A DNA stretch of 64,000 nt. It comes from Heliocidaris tuberculata. Lineage: Eukaryota; Echinodermata; Echinoidea; Camarodonta; Echinometridae. Below are positions 49,674-61,949 of this stretch, in pieces. Location: positions 35,360,967 to 35,424,966 of the forward strand of contig CM046833.1 of the NCBI GenBank assembly GCA_025618425.1. The letters run 5' to 3'. Every line of letters starts with the position of its first letter. The stretch's first letter is position 1. A model generated the notes under the pieces. The model saw only the letters and a list, made by a program, of their open reading frames with translations. It was not told the DNA's origin and made no database searches. The translations under genes were made by a program, and so were the position numbers.

Positions 49674-51013
49674 GTATGAGTTCTTACATCTTTGTATTTA
49701 TTACAATTTAATTATGATACTGTACAATCTGTTCTAAATATGATTTTAGTAAGGTCAATCAGTTATTGATTATAAATGTTCCTCTAGGATCTACTTTCAT
49801 TCTTCTTTTTTTTAACCAAGTTTATCCCTACTACCATTCCTCGTAATTATACCACTTTTTATTTGAATTCATATTCATAATTCATATTTATCAATCCCCG
49901 ATTCAGTCATGGGATTTAAGTTTTTGCTTACTTTTCTTTCATTGTCAGCTAAAGGGTAAAATGAAACGTGATTTCTGTGTTACTCCCATAGCTAATTAAG
50001 TCTTCATCATGTTATTACGGCCTCTTGATCATCACTATAACCGCGGCATGTAGAATCCCCTATAACCTAACCCAACGCAGCGCAGAAAACGCTAATGGCT
50101 ATTATTCATAAACATTAATTTGAGACCGTTAAGTGTGACGGCGGGTCAAATTTACTTCAACCCTAAAGCGCAAGAAAAAAAAATGCTCAGCACTTCATGT
50201 CACCTCCGCACAGGGGATAAATCTCTGCAGTCAACCAAGTTGTTTATAATTATTCAATTATCTCACCCCTATACTGTAGGGTATTCATGAAATATAATAC
50301 CTTGCCCAGGCAAAACATACATGTCCTGCCCAAGGAATGCCATCATCTTATGCAGATGTGGACCTATCGTTTCCTTTGTTTCTGATTGATATACATAGTA
50401 TAAATATATAAAAGAGCAAACCTCGTCAATCATAATCAAGAACAATGGATAATTTCATGTAACAATGATATACTGATACATTTTATCTAAACGAAAATGG
50501 TATTTCATGTATTTTCATGATAGGTCTCATTTAACGCAAATGTGACAACACGACTTAAAACAGTAAATGATTGAGTCGTGCATAGTTTCCTTTGCATGAA
50601 ATGAATTATTGAATAAATTTATGGCACGTTAATCCCGAGTAGAGTTATACTAAAGGGGAAACTCTCTTTGCTTTTCGAGATATCGAGCTCTTACTTTGAC
50701 TCATGCATGATGGTATCCTCAAATATCAAAGGAGAAAGCACGCATTGGCAAAGCGCGCCAAAATCAATGGCAGTAAATTAGATGCGGTGCAAAGCCGGCT
50801 CTTGACTTCCAAACCGTCTGCTAATATCACTCCACACGGGAACCCGCGTGAGAGAATATCCACCGTTGACAATGAATGGGAATTAAGACATAAGATATTC
50901 GGGGGATTCCGACTTTTTCAGGAGGCGCAAATTAGCATTGAAATGATATTCCGATCACGATCTCCTGCATCCGGGCGTTTAAATGGAGACATCACTCATC
51001 CAGTGCGCGCTCG

Positions 51014-51360
51014 TATAAAAGCACCTGGTCAATATTGAGATTTGTGGGTTTTCTGGTGAGCTTAAAGGCGCAGTGTCCCTATCTATTCAGGGATCTCCCT
51101 GTCCAAGAGTAGAATACGATCTACGTTTTATTGCACTTCTGTCGCACGGCTATACCCGATATACCCTACTCTTTAGGGAAATATTGTCACTCTTTTATAC
51201 CTGGTCAATATTAACAAGACTAAGTTCCAGGTGCTTTTAAAGGTACCGTATCAGTCGAGGGATTACCCTGTTCAAGTTCGGACTACGTAGTACTGTAGTA
51301 GTAGGGTCTACTACATGTTAGTCAGTCAAGAGATCGCCCTTTCTAAGTTCGGAATTTAGA
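51014..51360. repeat. Diverged tandem repeat, about 175-bp period, with TATA-like box
   Basis: ACCTGGTCAATATT occurs at 51023-51036 and again at 51199-51212. GCTTAAAGG...CAGGGATCTCCCTGTCCAAG at about 51060-51106 resembles GCTTTTAAAGG...GAGGGATTACCCTGTTCAAG at about 51233-51275. A third, shorter match (TCAGTCAAGAGATCGCCCTTTCTAAGTTCGGA-type, split here) is at 51322-51353. TATAAAAG lies at 51014-51021. It may be part of an unrecognised dispersed element. Confidence 0.45.
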
Positions 51361-54300
51361 CGGAGTTTTGGTGCGGCCATTCATAAACATTTCCATCCAG
51401 TCTCCTGTAGGATAGAGTGAATTTCATAATAGTTTCGCCCGTACATTTTAAAAAAAAAAAATCATGTTTTGATTATGTGAGAAGATTTTTGGACGGTTTG
51501 GACGACATCTTTTTTAAACGATGACGTTAAGAAGTAGAATATCCTCTGAACAAATATGGTAGGCCTATTGTTCTGTTAAAGAAAGAAAGAAAAAAAAAGC
51601 CAGGATTTTAGTTTGTAGGTTCCTGGAATTTAAATGCATCATTTGGATTTTACTAATACTATCAGTTCTTTATCCTCAAAAATTGTAGTCAGATTTATCA
51701 GTTCACATGAACGTAATATCTCTATACTTGGAAATTAAATGCTCAATGCAAGTCAACTAAGTCAAGCGACTGTTGTATGTGGCAAAAGGGATCACTCGTG
51801 AGCATCGAATAGCATTTCGCGCTCAATTTCATGTACTTTCGCAATACACCCGTCACGAGTGTGTACTTTATTTCACCGGAGATGTCAAAGGGCGAACGAG
51901 CTTGGCTGTGATTTCTTTGTGGAATTAGGACTGCCGTATACCTGCGTGTGTGAGAGACGAGGTGAAATCAAAGATCCCTAGAACGGCAAATTGTATCCGT
52001 TATATCTGGGCTCCTTAACGAGCTAGATCAGCCCGAATGCCAAGGTTAATGTTGGAGGATCTAGCATTTCATTAAGGGAATAATGGTCTTATTATCCTCT
52101 CCAGGATTAGACCTAACCAGTTGCGCTCCGCCACCGGAGCAATCTCCATCCTCTCCGCCATTGCTGCAGTGCCGACGTATTAAACACGCACTGCTCATAC
52201 ATTACAATAAACCAATGGATAGTCGTAATGAACGTCTCGAATGAATGATGCATTTGCAGGGCTTGTGTGCGATCTCACCGATGATGGCAGTTTGAAGGCT
52301 TTAATTGGGCGATTGATTAATCAAAAGGAACCGTGTCTTAATCAAATATATTTGTACTTTTAAAGACTAATCAATACTTTCTGATGGTCGGCATTATCAT
52401 TGCAATTATGGGCAATGTCTTCCGAATGAAAGTATGATTAAATCATGTACTACTTGTACTTTGAAGTGTTGTCTCACAACAGCTTCTTTCTATGTTGAGT
52501 TCGCTTTTTAATAGAGTCAATATCATTTTTGCCTAAGGTATTCTGTGTTCACAGCACAACTCATCTGTATTAGCACAAAAACCAAAAATAAGAAAATAAG
52601 GAAAGTCCAATTTAACAAGTTAATGTAAGAACTAAATTACTTTGTGACATATTGCTGCCCTATTCATTATATTCATCAAAATAAAACGAAAACCAAGATT
52701 AAACCCATAACATATTAAGTTACATATTAAGTACAGAAGTAAACATGTGCTAAAACTAACCATAAATTGGAAATAACACAAAGATATATAGTTCACTTTG
52801 CTGTAAGTTTGAAACAATGCTTAATGTTCATCCATGGATCTAGATTAGTCTTAATAAAATATGAATTATCAGATATGCCTGCATGCTAGAAAGCTAATAG
52901 GGAACTCTTACCCATGCATATCACCATTTTTCGAACTGGGGAGGGATGCTTCTGTGGAGAAAATATCCATCCAAATTTTTGCGTGTCTTTGATTAAGCTT
53001 GCCGTTCAACAACCTCTGCAATCAAACCGAAATCTTCGTATCAGATCCATCTCTACCCCACTAACCACGGGGTTTGATGTCATTACTCTACAAACAGATA
53101 TCATTCTCATTTAAGAAAAACTATCTCGATCTCTAATCACCATGGCAACAAAAGCAAATGTGTACGATACGGTATAGTAAAATGATCATGTAATTAAAGA
53201 AGATAAAGGAAAAGAAAAACATTGAAATTAAAACATAAATACTTCAACAAAAAGGAAAGCAAAACAAAACATTAACAAAAACATGAAAAGATGATTCATT
53301 GTACTTGATACGGTATTGTTAACTGCCTTCATTAATAAATTCAGTTTTAAAAAAAATACGGTCTAAGTCTATATTACCAATAAAGTTCAAAGGAATCAAT
53401 GCTCTTCATATACTTTGCTGCTATTGTGGTGTATTGAACACATCACCGGGTGCAATCCTGACCAATACAATTGAAGGTATGATATCCTTGTTTACGAATA
53501 TACAATAAAAGTATTATATACTATGAAAAAAAAAGAAATGAATATTAATAACACAATGTACGTTACCTAATCAAATTTACTACTAGTATTTCGGATGTCG
53601 AAACGCTGAAATGGAATTCGAGTGACACTTTATAAAGAAGAAACACCAAAGCGGACTTCCTCTTTGTTTCAAAAGATGGTGGAAGGATTTCACCTTTCTA
53701 AAGTTTACACGACTTCAATAAAATACCTGAACACGGAACACAACGTCTCGCGAGAGATACGCTGCCATTCACTTTTTTTTTTAATACTTTCATCTTCTCC
53801 TCTGAGATGCGATCAATAAAGGAAAGAAAAATTAAGGAAAGGGAGAGATTGCAAGAACATAATAAAGCTTCCGTCGAGTTTCATATATCTGCCGAGCGCA
53901 ATTACTGTTTTATCTTTTGCCCGTCAAACCAAAGAAGACTGTAAATCACTGACAGACAAGAGACACGCTGTTTTCATAAATTCTCTCATCATTTTGCTGT
54001 TATAATTCCTGAGGGACGAGACTCGGCTGCTTAGGACGAGTATAATGTCCTCTTGATTAAATCACTGCCTTTATTAGGCTGTGTATTTACACTTCGCCTC
54101 GTCGCTTAACGGCGCTGTGGTTAACTTCATCCCGCACTATCCCCAGGGCTTGCGGTGTACTCCCATATAGAATATCCTCCCTTTTCTACTGTTGTACTTA
54201 CACAATTGCATATAAGGGGAACTGGGGAGCTTTTCTTGAAATGAAGTTTATATACAATTGATATGGTTCATAGATTCATTTCAATTCTCTTCGACAGTAT

Positions 54301-55419
54301 TCACTTGAGAAATGAACAGATTTTACGCTTACTGGCTACGTAAATACCCCATTAGCTTTATCTTAAACGCGAGGCAAACTTAACTATACTGGGAAATTTG
54401 TAAAGCCATACATTCTGTCTTTGTTAACAGATATGTAGTTAGTTTGTCTCAAGGGTCGTTGTAAAATTCCTTAATTGGATTTAAATTCTTTCTTATTTTT
54501 TTTTTCTACTCCTGTCATATACCACAGTGATTAAATAACATCACTTACTAATCCAATTCTTTTATCGAATTTTCGCCTTATACATTATTCTGAATCACTA
54601 TGCCGAGGAAATGTATTTCACGAATACTATTACGATTCAATATTTTAGTGGTTAGTATTGGATATTCAATGAAGAGATTACAATGGTTTTTCTCAAAAAT
54701 AAAATTAACATAAGTATCATAGTATGTTTGCTACTCCGCGATAGCTAGGTCTACATCTTATACTGACGTAAACAGCAACTTGAATATCGAGTCGCCCTGG
54801 CCATGGTATAGTGAACATGTGAAAGCATTTGTTACCTCACACGGGCTCATTCGCTTCTCCTACTTGCGTTTTCTTAGAGTATAGAACAGGAATAGAAAAA
54901 ACAAAACAAAACAAAACAAAAAAACATCAGTTTTCTTTAATGTATTAGAATTATCCTTCGTTTACAGTAATGTGTTAGAAATTAATATTCACACACCACA
55001 TGCACACAGATATAATTACGGTTTTAGACGTTATTGAATTATATTTGTATTTTAAGAACAATAAACAAGATATGTGAAATACCCAGTGAAGTGGGTTTTT
55101 TATAAGTATATTCAGCAAAATTATGGATCCTTTTAAAAACAAATTTCCATGTATTCTATTACTAGTATCTCCTAAGGTAATTTTTATGACTCAATGTTTC
55201 TCTGCCTATAAACACGTAAAAAATTTCATCAAACCTTTTTTTAATTCGCATATTGCACAGCAGCACATTTTCAGGTCATTGTCAGAAATAAACTGGGGCA
55301 AAAATTGACTCGGTCTACTCTACACAGTCTCTCTAAATACACATTCTCTTTAAATTCGGCCCATTCTTCCCTAAGATAATCTTTCAAGGTGTGATGTATT
55401 TTTATCTCCTCCTGTACAG

Positions 55420-55455
55420 GGTTCACACAAACATCGCCCACCTTGCCCAAGCCAG
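55420..55455 (+). CDS. erg: ERG-family microexon (QxSPxxPK segment)
   Basis: A 36-nt exon, phase 1 at both ends, with a strong pyrimidine-rich acceptor (CTCCTCCTGTACAG) and a good donor (CCAG followed by GTATCG). It encodes GFTQTSPTLPKP. The spliced product runs SAVSK-GFTQTSPTLPKP-DPYQVFG. Vertebrate ERG has PQSK-AAQPSPSTVPKTEDQRPQL-DPYQILG at this point, so Q, SP, T and PK align and the exon sits in the expected position; the vertebrate exon here is 57 nt. Exons this small are easily missed by gene predictors. Support: splice signals, phase, length divisible by three, order and residue similarity. Confidence 0.75.
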
Positions 55456-55720
55456 GTATCGATTCTTCTTCCACACAAATCAGACCCGCGGGGAGGCCGG
55501 CCTATGGGGGCAGTGAGTTCGGTAAGACCGAGAAAAAAATAAGATATTTGTAGACATTGGGAAATATAAAACACTTTTTAAAGCAATATGGTAAGGAAAA
55601 TATTACAAGCGTACCAAACATATTCCTTCTTCCATTTGACCACGGCTTACATCGTCAAAGTGACCACATTATCGTGGTAATTATGCTTAATTTGAACAAC
55701 ATATTCGACACAGGTTTTAT

Positions 55721-55773
55721 ATTCCACACAAGTAATACATTCTACATAAGTAATGATATTCCACACAAGTAAT
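55721..55773. repeat. Three short tandem units (ATTCYACAYAAGTAAT)
   Basis: Units at 55721-55736, 55739-55754 and 55758-55773, spaced 18-19 bp. Units one and three are identical; the middle one differs at two bases. Confidence 0.8.
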
Positions 55774-56337
55774 ATATTTCAACGACCAAAACAGTCAAAA
55801 TACTTTCACCACAACAAATATAACTACCATTAGGCATGTCAGGCACGGACTATAGGCTGGGTGAATGAATTGTATCTACGTATTTCGTTTAGGGTTAGAA
55901 GTAGTACAGCATAAAGGGTACATTAATTTGTATGTAGAAAATGTTTTTAAAATCTCACTTTACTTGTATACCTGGTGTACCCCCCCCCCAAAAAAAAAGA
56001 CATTAAAATATCATGAAATAAACATGAACTTGTACTACATATAATTTCATTTTGATAAGAGATTACAAAGCCCTTTAGAATTAGATTATTGCTTATATAT
56101 TTCAACAGAAAATACATAAGAGAATTGAATATGTACTGATATCACTGATAGAGAAAATGAAACGCTCAGCATCGAAAAGGTGTTAAATGCAGTACAGACT
56201 TGAAGGGGAAAAAAATCGCATTTTTGGAAAAACACTTTAGTATTAAATGCAGAATAAAAACAGATTTAAACAAATATTCGCATTTATGATATCCAGCCAA
56301 AAGACTTCATGCGACGCAATGCGCTAAAAACTACTTC

Positions 56338-56361
56338 TGCACAAGGTTTTTACCTTGTGCA
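56338..56361. repeat. Perfect 10-bp stem hairpin
   Basis: TGCACAAGGT and its exact reverse complement ACCTTGTGCA flank a four-T loop. It is too short for a microRNA precursor; function is unknown. Confidence 0.7.
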
Positions 56362-56500
56362 TTTACATTTCTGAAATGTTATGTTTGCCGCAACGTCATA
56401 GCTAATAATTCAGTTGATTAAGACAAAGCGTTGCCATTTCAATATTCTCGTGAGCACGTGAACAAGAATTGACCTGTCCAGTTCGTGGCTAAACATGCTA

Positions 56501-56520
56501 GGGGGAGGGGGGGGGGGGGG
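56501..56520. repeat. Poly(G) tract
   Basis: G run of 20 bases with one A. Confidence 0.9.
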
Positions 56521-57550
56521 CTTAGATAAGTAGCCTTTTAATCACTCGGAAACGCGCTTTAATTAAAGTCAACCATCTCGTTATAAAGCGCTGTTAATAC
56601 GTGCAGGTGGTACTGGTAGTGCTATTGTCTCGACTGTCATGCATTTAACATGTTTAACGAGGAAGATTAAAAGGGGTGTCCCCACTCCCTGACTTTTTCC
56701 ATTGTGTGATGGTTGGGGAACATTTCTTGCATTGAGGCAGTGTAGATAGCTCAGTAAACTCAGCATATTTCAAAACTGTATGAATAGTTCAACCTTGGTG
56801 CAAAAACAATATTTTCGGACATACTATAATGTACAGGAAATAGCAACATAGTGCACGATATTTTCTTCTCCTCAGTACGATCTAAAGTAGATGGAGACAT
56901 AATATGAAGCTTTTAGAAATCTAACATGACTGTGTACAATGCGGACAACAAAACGATTCAACGGTGAAAGAAAGTCATTTCTATTTGACTATATTCTGTA
57001 TTTACCTCTTCCATAACTATATTATAATATGATATAATAACTATGATATTATTTATATTTTCGAGAATTATGTTTGCGGAATTTGCTGTGACATATAACT
57101 CCAAAGAAGGTTCATATCAGCATACATGTAATAGGTATCAATAATGTGTTGATTTGATTAACATGAATCCGGTAGTTTATATCGTAGTATAATAGTGATA
57201 CTTTATAGAACGGAAATACATGGAAGACGCGGATGTCGTTTCGTAACGTTGTGGAGTTTTGAATAGATATATAGGAGAAGTTTTTGAAAGATAAGCTGAC
57301 GGTTTTTTTTTGTCTGGAAGGCTTAGGCATAAAACAGCCAAGTTGATTAGCTCACATAGCGGATATACGTGATCGCAATGTCGGAATGCCAGGTCGCTGT
57401 TATTATCTTTTCTCCCCTTCCATCCCAGCTCGTCGCTTTCTCTATTCTCCAAAACACCTGCACGGGAAATGAACCAAATAACAAGCACAAGGGTCTTTTG
57501 ACGGATTCATAGCCATCAGGTCTTGTGATCGTATTCAGTTTTTTTATTCC

Positions 57551-57556
<6 letters not shown>

Positions 57557-57591
<35 letters not shown>
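57557..57591. repeat. (CT)n microsatellite
   Basis: CT dinucleotide array. Confidence 0.9.
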
Positions 57592-57593
<2 letters not shown>

Positions 57594-57917
57594 CCCCTTC
57601 AAACCATACTCCACGATGCAGTGAGCGGGAAAGAGACAGAAGCAGAAAAGGAAAAGGGGGAAAATAGCACAACAGGGGTATCCCGGTGCTATACGGAATC
57701 CTTGCTGCCATAAAGCGCTTTCCTGGCTCCCGATCGATAACTAAATCTCTTTTCCGTTGTCAGCCGGTATTATCTCTCGCGTTTGTTCAAGCGATTAAGG
57801 GAGGGAGACAGCAGGAGAAGGAAAAGGGGCACGCGAAGGAAAGACAGGTAGAGGGGGTTACAAGAATAAGCTGACGAGTGACAGAGAGAAGAAGAGAAGA
57901 CAAACATACGGAGATGG

Positions 57918-58024
57918 TAGAGAGGGAGAGAGAGAGAGAGAGAACGAATGAATGAAAGAGAGAGAGAGAGAGAGAACGAATGAATGAAAGAGAGGGAGAG
58001 AGATAGAGAGAGAGTGAGAGAGAA
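57918..58024. repeat. (GA)n tract with duplicated ACGAATGAATGAAAG segment
   Basis: The string ACGAATGAATGAAAG appears twice (from about 57943 and 57975), each time preceded by a GA dinucleotide run. A larger unit of about 32 bp has therefore been duplicated within the GA tract. Confidence 0.88.
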
Positions 58025-59857
58025 ATCAATATAAGTTTAAAGAGGGGGATGAGAGAGTGAGAGAGATTGATAAAGAGAGAGGGGGTGGGGGAGGGTGAAA
58101 GAACAAGAGAATGGATGCATCGCCCTTTTTATAGCGTGCTCTCAATCTTTAATAATTTTTTTTCCCCTTCACAACCTCTCGCTCTTTTTGTGTGTGTGTG
58201 TGATGATCACCCTCCATTGTGGAGCACTAAATTGTCCCACCGCCACGCTTGTGCAGTAATTAGCCTCAGTCGGATTTTATTAGGGAACTACAGCTTAGTC
58301 ACCTCCATAAGCCAGCCGGCACGAGCCAATCAAATCTCGCCATTCACGGCTCCGCTATTCAACCATTTCAGAAAGAAAACACACCGGCAGAGCCTTCGGA
58401 AAATACCCCCTTTTCCCTGTTTTCGGTACATGGTAAAAATCAATTTAATTGTAAATGAAGAGGTAACAAAATAAATCAGATTAGCTCTCTCCGACACCCT
58501 TACAATTGTGTTATTATTAGCAATATAGTTGCTTGATGAACAAAAAAAATTAAGCTCTTGAAAACTGTTGTCGTCTGAGTTATGTTTGCATTATATTAAT
58601 ATCATTCATATGCGTATGTATATGTACATTATATTTTTCTCTGAAGAATGTATCAGAGTAGAAATTTAAAGAACACACATTATTGTTGCCAATTTTAGGA
58701 GGCAATTCCAATTCTCCCAGGCCTTTGGAAAATATTTTTTTTCTCAATACACCAAGCAGGCATAGCAAATTTTTCGACAGAAAATTTTAATTGTTTGGAT
58801 AATCATAACAGGCAGTTAACGCTTCTGACAATCTTAAATAATGGGAACGTTTACTGGAGAGTGTTGAATGCTTCCTGCAAATTTTAAGGTTTGTTGACGA
58901 TAAAACTACCCGTTACCTCAAAGATATCAAAATAACCAATGAACTATGATTCTCTTTCAGTTTTCATATAAATACACGAGAGTAGTCTTTATGATCTACT
59001 ATAGCTCTCTGATAAAAATGTCATACGAGATTTACTCTACCAAGGGAATGTTATGTTACTATGTCTTACAGAAAAATAAGGCTAGATTTTTTTTAAATAT
59101 TATTATCATTATTTTAACAGCAATAGTAGATTTGGAAGTTGTCGAAAAGAAATGATTGTTTTGCCTGTAGCATAAAAAGTATAAGTAGCAGCAGTACAAA
59201 ACGTTGACTAAGAAATAATGTTAGTGCCAATGTCTTTTTTTAGATACGCCATGAAATAAAAACATTTCACATGCATGAATAAAGTTTCTATTTCAAAGCT
59301 TTTTCGAAACAAAGAAAATCCTCATTCCTTTTGCGTAATGCAGTTAGGTTTACAGCGTAGGTTGAATGTTACAATGATGTTAAGTATATTTTTGCCTTTG
59401 CTGGCATGGATTCACTAAATAACGACATTATTATCACGGCATCCCCCGTCACAAATTGAGATTAATACGCATAATCGAAGCGCCAACGATCAAAGGGCAA
59501 GGCCCTTAAAAAGAAATCACCAACATCAAACAGTGACATTTAACTTTGGACGGAGCCGCCGTGGATGAGGGGCTGCGCTTGCAAACATACACACACGGGA
59601 CACACACATAGTACACGCCCACACCCGCGTTAGTGGCAACGCGTTCAAGAGGCGCCAGTAAAGGCGTGCATGTTGTGTATGACAAGTGGCTCCGCTGTCA
59701 AAGGTTTCTTCATACCGGGGGTTAATACCACTTGGTGTCTGCACCCCTAAACTTGCCTGCTACCAGTGTACTCCGACCCCCTCTTACTCCAAGAGGATTC
59801 CCACCATGGTCTCTGTCATCACCCCTCACCGCTCTTTTCTATCTCATCCCAACACAG

Positions 59858-59905
59858 ATCCTTACCAGGTCTTCGGGCACACAAGCAGGACACTTGCAAA
59901 TCCGG
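59858..59905 (+). CDS. erg: ERG-family exon just before the ETS domain (DPYQ...LANP)
   Basis: A 48-nt phase 1-1 exon with acceptor CCCAACACAG and strong donor GTAAGT. It encodes DPYQVFGHTSRTLANP plus one base. Vertebrate ERG and FLI1 have DPYQILGPTSSRLANP at exactly this position, also on a 48-nt exon, directly followed by the ETS DNA-binding domain. This is the best-conserved linker element in the family and confirms the subfamily assignment. The ETS exons themselves (winged helix, family signature LWQFLLELL) are not found between here and the right edge, so the window stops inside the gene. Confidence 0.95.
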
Positions 59906-60998
59906 GTAAGTTTACCTTATTATCATGTCATACAAACAATAACAAATGTAAAGACAGTCTTGTAAGTCTAAGTTCCGTTTTCGGTTTTGCCGAATCACTT
60001 TTATTCAACTCGATTAGGTTTGTAGCATATTTTAACATTGGGAAATGAATTCCAATCTTTTTGCTTTTATTCCACATACTTAGATTTTAGAAAGTAATTG
60101 TTCAAATAAGATCAAAACCCTTAGAACCAAATGACCTGTGTTGCGTTATCGTATTTTCGTTATTTTTCAAAAAAATATCTGAAATGCAGTTCTTATTGTG
60201 TCATTATGTAAATACATCGAATCCCTGAATTTAAAACTAGTGACCATGTTTTAGTGTGTATATTCATTGTCAGTGCATTTCACTATAGTTACACACCTAC
60301 TCTAGAGCATGCATGAGATTGCATGAACATTTTATCATAATTATTTTCAATCAGTATAGAGTTCATGATCCTAAATTAGATTTTTATCCGAATAACGTAC
60401 CTCATGTATTTATTCTTTCCGGCATATTAATCATTCATACGGTCATTATCATTATTGAAAATATTTACATAAATCATACACTTTTCCAATTTTTCACAAT
60501 CATTTATCTTTTGTCAATATATTCATGTGCTCTGTTTCATTCTTTTTTCTCATAGATATGTTATAGGCAATTTACTGACAAGATTCACAGCCTTTCAATT
60601 TATTATTTGTTTATCATTTTGGTAATCAAACTGCATTGTTAAGGTGGTAATTGAAAATGCATTGACCATTTGCATATTTTCAGTATCATTTTAAATTTAG
60701 AAGTTGCATTATTAAGTTCTTATTTACAAATGAATAAATACTAAATATAGATTTACCTCTAGAAAAGAACTGAATGTAGTTCTTACATTAAAACTAATGA
60801 GCAGACCATGCATCCTCATTTAATTTCATCCATTCACCATATCTAGAAGTATTGTTAAAATAATATATATATCGCCATCCAATTAATTTCACGTTCATTT
60901 CAAGCCTTGAACTAAATTTTCAGGCATTCAATTGCATCCATCATGCAATCAACAATGACTTATCGTACCCTTTTTTTACTACTTTCTTTCTTTGCCAG

Positions 60999-61058
60999 TA
61001 ATACCAAGTGATTGGCAAAATCTACAATCCGTGATTTTAGCGCTCAGGCATAACAAAG
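60999..61058 (+). CDS. erg: Candidate cassette exon inserting 20 residues before the ETS domain
   Basis: A 60-nt segment lies between an excellent acceptor (CTTTCTTTCTTTGCCAG) and a fair donor (AAAG followed by GTACGA). It is phase 1 at both ends, open, and divisible by three, so inclusion or skipping would both keep the frame. In frame it encodes VIPSDWQNLQSVILALRHNK, giving LANP-VIPSDWQ... ahead of the ETS domain. Vertebrate ERG and FLI1 have no segment here, so it would be lineage-specific or alternative. It may also be a chance combination of splice-like signals. Confidence 0.35.
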
Positions 61059-61949
61059 GTACGACACATTCATTTAATTATTGGATTTCAATGCATCGGT
61101 CTTGCATAATGATTAAGCTTGCAAATGAATTCAACCTAAAGTGCATTTTAGATCACTTTGATTTACTATGTCTTGTTTTTAATAATGTATACGAACGGTC
61201 ATGAAATTCGGAATGAGTTTGCATGGATCTACCCTAAGTATCATTGTGGTGTTTAATCGCAATGATTTATTCTTAGTGCCTGAAATAATGCATTTTCGTG
61301 CAGCCTGATGTTGTTTTTTTTTGTTTTTTTTTTGTAAATGGTATGTGCATGCTAGCATGATAGGTAGCGTTCTTTTGAAAATGAATGTATATTTAATGGA
61401 ACGAGCCTTTGTTACTCATTTATTTGTTTTTAGAACAAAATAAAACAAAATAACAAACATGTAAAGGTTTATGATGCACAAACGAGAAGCAAGAAAACGT
61501 TTTATACAAATCTCTATATCAGGAATTGAAAATGAATCGCTGTAGTAATGTATCCGATTTATTCATTTAGCTATCAAAGCATGCAATAGATAGAAACAAA
61601 GAAATTTCTGTTGTTGCATGCTTCTTTGAGAAGACACGGGGTACGGCACGCAGTAAAGTTGTAAAATATCTTTAAATTGACCTGTGCATTCCGTCAGTGC
61701 AAATATGCTGAAGGCGATATGATGAAAAGAAATGTACGGATCCAAATACGAATCTTTGGCACTTCCATTTGCTGTTTTATTTGGGAAGTTACTTCGACTA
61801 TAATCAACCCATTATTGCACGTTTGTGCAGTCATATTATACCGCCATTTAGTTGATTGGGCTAAAACACTCCCCATGAAATGCATTGGCTCATCATTCGG
61901 AAAAGTCTCGAGAAATTGCAATCAGAATATAAAGGCTTAAATCGGATGC

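Larger units (their letters stand above)
45219..55419 (+). other. erg: Intron between linker exon 4 and the microexon
   Basis: About 10.2 kb. It holds A-rich, GA, CT and AT/GT microsatellites (45483-45515, 46400-46456, 48237-48302, 48765-48957, 49588-49673) and a diverged tandem repeat with a TATA-like box at 51014-51360. The segment at 50700-51030 is somewhat CpG-rich. A possible acceptor with an open frame at 52105 lacks a good donor. Elsewhere I recognise nothing. Confidence 0.8.
55456..59857 (+). other. erg: Intron between the microexon and the DPYQ exon
   Basis: About 4.4 kb. It holds a three-unit tandem repeat (55721-55773), a perfect hairpin (56338-56361), a poly(G) tract (56501-56520), a CT tract (57557-57591) and a GA tract (57918-58024). 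The last kilobase before the exon is less repetitive, with a GC-rich part near 59520-59700. No other exon is supported. Confidence 0.8.

Noticed and set aside
52105..52176. Pro/Ser-rich segment after the acceptor ATCCTCTCCAG that could be a 72-nt phase 1-1 exon
   Set aside because: The donor (GAC followed by GTATTA) is poor, and the 36-nt segment at 55420 fits the expected ERG sequence and splice signals much better.
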